From NCBI GenBank assembly GCA_958442925.1, contig CAUCIO010000083.1, positions 1-9,441 of the forward strand: DNA of 9,441 bases, read 5' to 3'. Positions 1 to 4,800 of the stretch are shown piece after piece. The notes under the pieces were generated by a model, which was not told the DNA's origin, searched no databases, and saw only the letters and a program-made list of their open reading frames with translations. The position numbers were made by a program, and so were the translations under genes. Numbering within the stretch: the first letter of the stretch is position 1; every line of letters begins with the position of its first letter. Source of the DNA: an uncultured Clostridium sp. (lineage in GTDB: Bacteria; Bacillota; Clostridia; Lachnospirales; Lachnospiraceae).

Positions 1-2
1 TG

Positions 3-64
3 TATAGAGCGAGGGCATCGCTCAATCATCTAATTTGATGATTTTGCGACACCCTTGCTTTATA
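3..64. repeat. Imperfect 28-bp inverted repeat (palindrome), possible mobile-element end remnant
   Basis: Arms 3-30 and 37-64 are inverted copies agreeing at 22 of 28 positions around a 6-base centre. The innermost 7 bp (AATCATC/GATGATT) and the outer TATA/TATA pairs are perfect. The left arm also holds a separate hairpin, GAGCGA at 7-12 with TCGCTC at 18-23. No strong T-run follows, so a simple intrinsic terminator is not the best reading. Two imperfect inverted ends lying back to back could be the shell of a small non-autonomous element or an insertion-sequence remnant, but no transposase or target duplication is visible. The origin is inference. Confidence 0.45.
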
Positions 65-137
65 TGTAAAGAAATCCATATGAATTCCTCTGTTTTGGTC
101 TGTTTTTTTGCGTAGTTTAATAACATTTCTGTTTTTT

Positions 138-157
138 AGTTGCTTATGCAACTTTTT
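138..157 (+). terminator. Small intrinsic terminator-like hairpin
   Basis: AGTTGC (138-143) and GCAACT (148-153) pair around a TTAT loop, and a run of five T (153-157) follows. The 6-bp stem is short but has the form of a rho-independent terminator on the + strand. It would end transcription entering from the left edge, or act as an attenuator just before the ribosome site at 163-173. No gene upstream of it is visible in the window. Confidence 0.4.
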
Positions 158-178
158 ACCATAAGGAGAGAGGTTAAC

Positions 179-229
179 ATGTACTCTTTGAAATTTAGTA
201 TGCGTTTTATTTACGCTTCAATATCTTAA
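179..229 (+). CDS. Tiny ORF (16 aa) with a good ribosome site; leader peptide or truncated gene start
   Basis: ATG at 179 is preceded by a purine-rich AAGGAGAGAGG (163-173) at suitable spacing, so ribosomes could initiate here. The frame closes after 16 codons at TAA 227-229. The peptide starts MYSLKFSMRF and matches nothing I recognise. The same frame then stays open to 433 and contains the next small ORF from ATG 260. Either this is a leader peptide behind the hairpin at 138-157, or it is the first codons of a longer gene cut by a nonsense codon or a deletion junction. Translation is plausible; function is unknown. Confidence 0.3.
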   Translation: MYSLKFSMRFIYASIS

Positions 230-259
230 CAGTTTACTCGGGGGTATGTACGGGTACTG

Positions 260-433
260 ATGAATTATAATATCAATACAGGCTTTGACACGGAGTCCTA
301 TACCTACGCCGGAAGCAGCCGCCTGTCCCGGAACAATATCTGGAACGAGGCCAGGGACGTAAACCATGACGAGATGAGCTGCTGCCTGTATGACGGCCAG
401 GAAAGCTTTGAGCGAAACCGGAAAGAAAAGTAA
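260..433 (+). CDS. Hypothetical small protein or gene remnant, 57 aa
   Basis: An ORF of 57 codons runs from ATG 260 to TAA 431-433. The product begins MNYNINTGFDTESYTY, is polar, has a CC pair near residue 41 and ends in a basic RNRKEK tail. It has no membrane segment or signal peptide. I do not recognise the family. Base composition from about 270 is richer in G and C than the AT-rich stretch before it and looks like real coding sequence. The ribosome site is weak (GGGGG at 240-244 lies 15 bases away). It shares its frame with the ORF at 179-229, separated only by TAA 227-229, so it may be the 3' remainder of a broken gene. It ends 7 bases before the toxin promoter. Its presence in accessory-looking DNA suggests a mobile-element relic, which is inference. 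Confidence 0.35.
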   Translation: MNYNINTGFDTESYTYAGSSRLSRNNIWNEARDVNHDEMSCCLYDGQESFERNRKEK

Positions 434-440
434 ATAGAGA

Positions 441-469
441 TTGTCAGGCCATAGGCTGTATTATATAAT
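441..469 (+). promoter_or_regulatory. Promoter of the toxin mRNA
   Basis: A -35 box TTGTCA (441-446) and a perfect -10 box TATAAT (464-469) are separated by exactly 17 bp, a near-consensus sigma-A promoter. Transcription should start near 476, giving a leader of about 82 bases before the toxin start codon. This placement also rules out translation from TTG 441 or ATG 474 in the same frame, because both lie upstream of the expected mRNA start. Confidence 0.8.
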
Positions 470-475
470 AGCCAT

Positions 476-550
476 GTGGGAAACCACAGAGCCGGGCGGC
501 TTACCCTCCTACTTCGGAGGGGCTAACCCTCCAGACGAAAGAAAGGAGGG
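476..550 (+). promoter_or_regulatory. Structured toxin leader with alternating CCCTCC/GGAGGG segments
   Basis: The predicted 5' end can form a GUGG-GAAA-CCAC tetraloop hairpin (476-487). Downstream, four 6-base segments alternate: CCCTCC 504-509, GGAGGG 516-521, CCCTCC 527-532 and GGAGGG 545-550. The last is the ribosome binding site of the toxin. Pairing 1:2 with 3:4 buries the ribosome site, whereas pairing 2:3 (5-base loop) frees segment 4. This resembles an attenuator-like translational switch. The segments are seen directly; the regulatory action is inferred. Confidence 0.6.
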
Positions 551-556
551 CCTGCC
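546..556 (+). repeat. Direct repeat copy 1 (GAGGGCCTGCC), at the toxin ribosome site
   Basis: This 11-base segment recurs at 676-686 as GACGGCCTGCC, with 10 of 11 bases identical. Because the antisense RNA is transcribed through the second copy in the opposite direction, it becomes complementary to this first copy, which lies between the ribosome site and the start codon. A second direct repeat, TTCGGAGGG, is found at 513-521 and 714-722 and is perfect over 9 bases. Confidence 0.6.
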
Positions 557-557
557 A

Positions 558-653
558 ATGTATGTTACATACTCTGATTTGATTCAGTTTTGTATCTTCA
601 TTGTTGCCCTTGTCAGTCTTTGCTATGAGATTTTCAAGGACAAAAGAAAATAG
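558..653 (+). CDS. Small membrane toxin, holin-like (type I toxin-antitoxin), 31 aa
   Basis: ATG 558 lies 7 bases after a strong ribosome site, AAAGGAGGG (542-550). The 31-residue product begins MYVTYSDLIQF, has one hydrophobic span (about residues 8-26, rich in I, F, V, L with two Cys) and ends in the charged tail KDKRK. This is the layout of the short 'putative holin-like toxin' peptides common in Firmicutes and of Fst/Ldr-type membrane toxins, which damage the cell membrane when over-expressed. Supporting context: its own promoter (441-469), a long structured leader, and a convergent antisense transcript meeting it at a shared terminator. The frame is open back to 441, but those codons lie in the promoter and leader, so the longer 70-residue reading is rejected. 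Family membership is by recall of pattern; toxicity is inferred. It could instead be a harmless small membrane peptide. Confidence 0.7.
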   Translation: MYVTYSDLIQFCIFIVALVSLCYEIFKDKRK

Positions 654-708
654 CCGCCAACTACCGCGAATAGTTGACGGCCTGCCGTTTATAACGGCTT
701 AGTTTGTT
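640..708. terminator. Bidirectional terminator shared by toxin mRNA and antisense RNA
   Basis: Stem 653-663/671-681 has 10 of 11 bases paired around loop CCGCGAA, and on the minus strand it is followed by a U-rich tail (complement of 640-652). This terminates the antisense RNA. On the + strand a second perfect hairpin, GCCGTT (684-689) with AACGGC (693-698), followed by TTAGTTTGTT, terminates the toxin mRNA. The toxin stop codon at 651-653 touches the first stem. Over roughly 640-700 the two RNAs are fully complementary. Confidence 0.65.
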
Positions 709-747
709 AATTATTCGGAGGGTAGGCCGCCTCTGTGGCTTCCCTTT
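640..747 (-). ncRNA. Predicted antisense RNA (antitoxin), about 105 nt
   Basis: From the minus-strand promoter at 754-782 a transcript would start near 747 and end in the U-rich tail near 640. It overlaps the 3' end of the toxin mRNA including the terminator. It also carries CCCUCCGAA (complement of 714-722), perfectly complementary to toxin leader bases 513-521, and GGCAGGCC (complement of 679-686), perfectly complementary to 549-556 between the toxin ribosome site and ATG. Overlap at the terminator plus short direct repeats that give complementarity near the start site is the design of the RNA II antitoxin in the par locus of plasmid pAD1. No convincing protein is encoded. The boundaries are predicted, not measured. 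Confidence 0.6.
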
Positions 748-932
748 TTCTTTACTATACCATACCAGGCGGCAGGATACAAGGGGGAAATAGAGCGCTT
801 TGCCGAAACAGCAGTGCAGAAGCATCGTGAAACACACCATTCCCTTTTGCACCCTGCGGCCGGATATAGCATGCGTACAGCCTGCCAATCTGAAACATTA
901 TAAAAAGCTATAGATTATCCTCAAACAGGCTG
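703..932 (+). other. No supported gene; coding-like open stretch (703-903) without a start
   Basis: Apart from the antisense promoter, no gene is supported here. On the + strand one frame is open from 703 to TAA 901-903. From about 766 it reads like ordinary protein (for example GEIERFAETAVQKHRE), but there is no ATG or ribosome site upstream and the first third overlaps the antisense RNA region. It could be the tail of a gene destroyed by insertion of the toxin module, or chance. A 7-bp inverted repeat CAGCCTG/CAGGCTG lies at 878-884 and 926-932. Confidence 0.2.
754..782 (-). promoter_or_regulatory. Antisense RNA promoter
   Basis: On the minus strand, -35 TTGTAT (complement of 777-782), a 17-bp spacer and an extended -10, TGG TATAGT (complement of 754-759), form a good sigma-A promoter. 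The start is expected near 747. Its spacing and following sequence mirror the toxin promoter. Confidence 0.6.
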
Positions 933-1010
933 CAATAAAAGAGGAAGCATTACGCCAAAACCAGGAACTTAAAATTTCCGGATAAAGGAGTAATGCTTCC
1001 TCTTTTATTG
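933..1010 (-). terminator. Strong hairpin terminator with a perfect 21-bp stem, downstream of the minus-strand gene
   Basis: Bases 933-953 and 990-1010 are perfect inverted copies over 21 bp. The core AGAGGAAGCATTAC pairs with its complement, flanked by an A-rich side (AATAAA) and a T-rich side (TTTTATT). It therefore reads as an intrinsic terminator on either strand, and for the gene at 1032-1511 it lies about 20 bases past the stop. The 36-base loop is unusually long and holds its own small hairpin (GGAA 964-967 with TTCC 976-979). A second short hairpin, TGCCG-AAA-CGGCA, sits at 1011-1023. A small mobile repeat is an alternative explanation. Confidence 0.6.
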
Positions 1011-1031
1011 TGCCGAAACGGCAGAAGCTTC

Positions 1032-1511
1032 TTATTTAGAAGCCTTTTTTCCCTCGTTCTTATCCTTGCTCTTATCTTTCTTGAATCTGGAGAAGAATCC
1101 TTTTTTCTTGGGAAGGGGCGGAATGCCGCCGCGCACGCTTTTGATCTCTGTGATGTAGAGACCGCTGATGACAACCTTAGCTTCTGTCTTGACAGGAAGC
1201 TGTAGGAAGACGCGTTCATCAGCAATGAGAGTTGTAACCTTTGGCCCGATTTTAGCTTTCACGATAGGGAATTTAGCCCGCTTCATGTACCACGGAACCT
1301 GATCCGTCACCATTTTTGGAAGACCGGAATCCTTGGCCTTCAGCTTTTTCTTATCAATTACTAATATGGAAACTACCTGCTTTGCAGCCTCCATCATGGA
1401 CTGCTGTTCAACCTGGCGCTTTTCCATTTTCCGACCAAGGAAATAGAGCACAGCTAAAACAACGACTGCAATGACAAGAATCACCAACAGAACATTGAAA
1501 AAGACGTCCAT
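1032..1511 (-). CDS. Hypothetical membrane-anchored protein, 159 aa
   Basis: The start is ATG at 1509-1511, chosen because GGAGGT (complement of 1518-1523) lies 6 bases before it. A further in-frame ATG 9 codons upstream at 1536-1538 coincides with the predicted transcription start and has no such site. The product has an N-terminal hydrophobic span (about residues 4-26), then a short charged region (RKMEKRQVEQQ), a middle part of alternating hydrophobic residues that looks beta-rich (about 45-130), and a lysine-rich C-terminal tail (135-159). With no cleavage site and positive residues after the span, a membrane anchor with a cytoplasmic domain is likely. The topology recalls YajC-like small membrane proteins, but I see no family motif and would not assign that. 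It has its own promoter and terminator, runs divergently from rpoB, and is probably a single-gene transcript. Function unknown. Confidence 0.75.
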   Translation of the reverse strand: MDVFFNVLLVILVIAVVVLAVLYFLGRKMEKRQVEQQSMMEAAKQVVSILVIDKKKLKAKDSGLPKMVTDQVPWYMKRAKFPIVKAKIGPKVTTLIADERVFLQLPVKTEAKVVISGLYITEIKSVRGGIPPLPKKKGFFSRFKKDKSKDKNEGKKASK

Positions 1512-1543
1512 AGAAGTACCTCCGTAAATTTGTCTCACGTCCC

Positions 1544-1572
1544 ATTATATCATTCTGTCCTGGAAAAGGCAA
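1544..1572 (-). promoter_or_regulatory. Promoter of the minus-strand membrane protein gene
   Basis: On the minus strand, -35 TTGCCT (complement of 1567-1572), a 17-bp spacer and a perfect TATAAT -10 (complement of 1544-1549) with an upstream TGA extension. The start is expected near 1537, giving an untranslated leader of about 26 bases containing the GGAGGT ribosome site. Confidence 0.75.
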
Positions 1573-1637
1573 GGAAAACGGACAGGCTGAACGCGGCAAA
1601 CCCATGAATAAAAAATGATTTTCTCCTCCTTCTTCCT

Positions 1638-1695
1638 ATTAAAAAGAAAAATTTCTCATCATATGCTTGACATCTTGACAAGGCCATGATATTAT
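1638..1695 (+). promoter_or_regulatory. rpoBC promoter with AT-rich upstream element
   Basis: A perfect -35 TTGACA (1667-1672), a 17-bp spacer and TATTAT -10 (1690-1695) with a TGA extension (1687-1689) make a strong sigma-A promoter. An A/T-rich tract at 1638-1660 lies just upstream, as in UP elements of highly expressed genes. A second TTGACA at 1675-1680 has no matching -10 at 17 bp. The start is expected near 1702, about 105 bases before the rpoB start codon. The promoter shows that rpoB can be transcribed independently of any ribosomal protein genes. Confidence 0.8.
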
Positions 1696-1701
1696 GAAAA
1701 A

Positions 1702-1806
1702 TGCACTATTGTGGTGTCGTGCGCCTATAGCTATATTTAAAACCTCATCGGAAAGCGTGCGAAACCCGCCATTAAACATAGAAAGAAAACAGGGGTGAAA
1801 CGTCGA
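1702..1806 (+). promoter_or_regulatory. rpoB 5' leader
   Basis: This untranslated stretch of about 105 bases contains only weak pairing, such as CACTA/TGGTG (1704-1708 with 1712-1716) and the palindrome TATAGCTATA. No intrinsic terminator, T-box or known riboswitch is apparent. The ribosome site GGGGTGA (1792-1798) lies at its end and partly overlaps the alternative GTG start at 1795. Confidence 0.4.
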
Positions 1807-4800
1807 ATGGAGAAAAGCAGAATGCGTCCGGCCAAAGCCGGTAAAGGTATCAGAATGAGCTTCTCTAGGCAGAAGGAAGTTCTGGAAATGCCAAACTTAA
1901 TTGAAATTCAGAAAAACTCTTACCAGTGGTTCCTCGACGAGGGCTTACGTGAAGTGTTTGATGATATTTCCCCGATCGCGGACTTTGCGGGCCATTTAAG
2001 TCTGGAATTTGTAGATTTTACGCTTTGTAAAGATGACATTAAATATACAATCGAAGAATGCAAGGAACGCGACGCAACTTACGCAGCGCCTTTAAAGGTG
2101 AAGGTAAGGCTTTGCAACAAGGACAAAGACGAGATTAACGAACATGAGATTTTCATGGGTGATCTGCCGCTTATGACAGATACAGGTTCTTTCGTGATCA
2201 ACGGAGCAGAGCGTGTTATCGTCAGCCAGTTAGTACGTTCCCCTGGTATTTATTATGGTATTGGACATGACAAGATCGGAACGGAGTTATACAGCTGTAC
2301 GGTAATCCCGAACCGCGGTGCATGGCTGGAGTACGAGACAGATTCCAATGATATTTTTTACGTTCGTGTGGACAGAACCAGAAAGGTTCCTGTTACAGTC
2401 CTGATCCGTGCCTTAGGATACGGAACAAACGCAGAGATCATTGAGCTTTTTGGCGATGAATTAAAGCTTGAGAAGAGCTTTGAGAAGGATACTTCTGATA
2501 ACTATCAGGATGGCCTTCTGGAATTATACAAGAAAATCCGTCCAGGCGAGCCGCTGTCTGTAGACAGTGCTGAGAGCCTTTTAAACAGCATGTTCTTCGA
2601 TCCGAGAAGATATGACCTGGCTAAGGTAGGACGTTACAAATTTAATAAGAAGCTTCATTTTAAGAACCGTATTGCCGGACACACTCTGGCTGAGGACGTA
2701 GTAGATATGTCCACAGGCGAGATTCTGGCTGAGAAGGGAACGGTTGTAGATAAGAAGAAGGCAGAGGAGATTCAGAACGCAGGCGTTCCGTTTGTATGGA
2801 TTGCAGGCGAGAAGAAGAACCACAAGGTTCTCTCCAACATGATGGTGGATCTGGCTTCCTACGTTTCCTTTGACCCGGAGGAGATCGGGGTGACAGAGTT
2901 AGTATTCTACCCTGTCCTTCAGAATATTCTGGCAGAAAATGACGGAGCGGACGAGGAGACCTTAAAAGACGCCATCCGCAGAAATATCCACGAGCTGATT
3001 CCGAAGCATATCACAAAGGAAGATATCATTGCTTCCATCAACTACAATATGCATCTGGAAGGCGGAATCGGAACCCCGGATGATATCGACCATCTGGGCA
3101 ACAGACGTATCCGCGCCGTGGGAGAACTCTTACAGAACCAGTACCGTATCGGTCTTTCCAGAATGGAGAGAGTGGTTCGCGAGAGAATGACAACACAGGA
3201 TATGGAGAGCATTTCTCCTCAGTCCTTAATTAATATTAAGCCGGTGACGGCTGCAGTGAAGGAGTTCTTCGGAAGCTCCCAGCTGTCTCAGTTCATGGAT
3301 CAGAACAACCCTCTGTCCGAGCTGACACACAAGAGACGTCTGTCTGCATTAGGACCTGGCGGTCTTTCCAGAGACCGTGCCGGATTCGAGGTGCGAGACG
3401 TTCACTATACTCATTATGGACGTATGTGCCCGATTGAGACGCCTGAGGGACCGAACATCGGTCTGATCAACTCCCTGGCTACCTATGCAAGGGTAAACCA
3501 GTATGGCTTTATCGAGGCTCCGTACCGCGTTGTGGACAAGACAGATCCGATGAATCCGGTGGTAACAGACGAGGTTGTTTACCTGACAGCTGACGAGGAG
3601 GATAACTTCGTAGTTGCACAGGCGAATGAGCCGTTAGACGAGGACGGACATTTCGTTCATAATAACGTATCCGGACGTTTCCGCGAGGAGACATCCGAGT
3701 TCCAGAAAAAGAGAATCGACCTGATGGACGTTTCCCCGAAGATGGTATTCTCCGTGGCTACATCCATGATTCCATTCCTGCAGAACGACGATGCGAACCG
3801 TGCCCTGATGGGATCCAACATGCAGCGTCAGGCCGTGCCGCTTCTGACTACAGAGGCTCCGGCAGTAGGTACAGGTATTGAGGGCAAGGCTGCCGTAGAC
3901 TCCGGTGTCTGCGTGCTGGCTAAGAATGCCGGTGTGGTAGAGCGCTCTGCTTCCAACGAGATCATTGTAAAACGTGATTCAGACGGACAGAAGGACGTGT
4001 ACCGCTTAACTAAGTTTACACGAAGCAACCAGAGCAACTGCTACAATCAGAAGCCGATTGTCTACAAGGGAGACCATGTAGAGGCAGGCGAGGTGATTGC
4101 AGACGGAGCTTCCACCTGCAACGGTGAGATTGCTCTTGGAAAGAACCCGTTAATCGGATTTATGACCTGGGAGGGTTATAACTACGAGGATGCCGTTCTG
4201 TTAAGCGAGAGACTGGTTCAGGAGGACGTATACACATCCGTTCATATCGAGGAGTACGAGGCAGAGGCCCGCGACACCAAGTTAGGACCGGAGGAGATCA
4301 CAAGAGACGTTCCCGGCGTTGGCGAGGATGCGTTAAAGGATCTGGACGAGAGAGGAATTATCCGTATCGGAGCTGAGGTCCGCGCCGGAGATATTCTGGT
4401 AGGAAAGGTTACTCCGAAGGGAGAGACAGAGCTGACAGCAGAGGAGAGACTTCTGCGCGCTATCTTCGGCGAGAAGGCCAGAGAGGTCCGCGACACATCC
4501 CTGAAGGTTCCTCACGGCGCTTACGGAATCATTGTAGATGCAAAGGTATTTACAAGGGAGAACGGCGACGAGTTAAGCCCAGGCGTAAACGAGACAGTCC
4601 GCATTTACATTGCCCAGAAGAGAAAGATCTCTGTAGGCGATAAGATGGCCGGACGTCACGGAAACAAGGGTGTCGTTTCCCGTGTGCTTCCTGTTGAGGA
4701 TATGCCGTTCCTTCCGAATGGACGTCCTCTGGATATTGTATTAAACCCGCTGGGCGTGCCTTCACGTATGAACATCGGACAGGTTCTGGAGATCCATTTA

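Larger units (their letters stand above)
478..744. repeat. Inverted repeat flanking the toxin module (478-509 and 717-744)
   Basis: The segment at 478-509 (32 bases) and the reverse complement of 717-744 (28 bases) agree at 26 of 28 aligned positions, with one 4-base gap (CCGG). Both begin GGGAA, contain CCACAGAG and end TACCCTCC. As a result the toxin mRNA and the antisense RNA begin with almost the same sequence, 8 to 9 bases after their -10 boxes. A read-through toxin transcript could fold end to end. Possible origins are inverted duplication of a promoter-leader unit or terminal repeats of a 267-bp cassette; no target duplication is visible. Confidence 0.6.

Noticed and set aside
441..557. 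N-terminal extension of the toxin ORF to 70 aa from TTG 441, or from ATG 474
   Set aside because: TTG 441 is the -35 box of the promoter, ATG 474 lies at or before the expected transcription start, and neither has a ribosome site. ATG 558 has a strong one.
661..888. Minus-strand 75-aa ORF
   Set aside because: It spans the antisense promoter and RNA, has no ribosome site and no recognisable domain. The antisense RNA explains the region better.
950..1225. ORFs at 950-1225 (-) and 993-1205 (+) overlapping the membrane protein gene
   Set aside because: Both are other-frame readings of the gene at 1032-1511 and its terminator hairpin, without ribosome sites.
1702..1806. Riboswitch or T-box in the rpoB leader
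   Set aside because: Only weak short pairings are visible, with no terminator hairpin and no known conserved core.
3277..3360. Possible rifampicin-resistance changes in rpoB
   Set aside because: The equivalents of E. coli D516, H526 and S531 are all wild type in this region.
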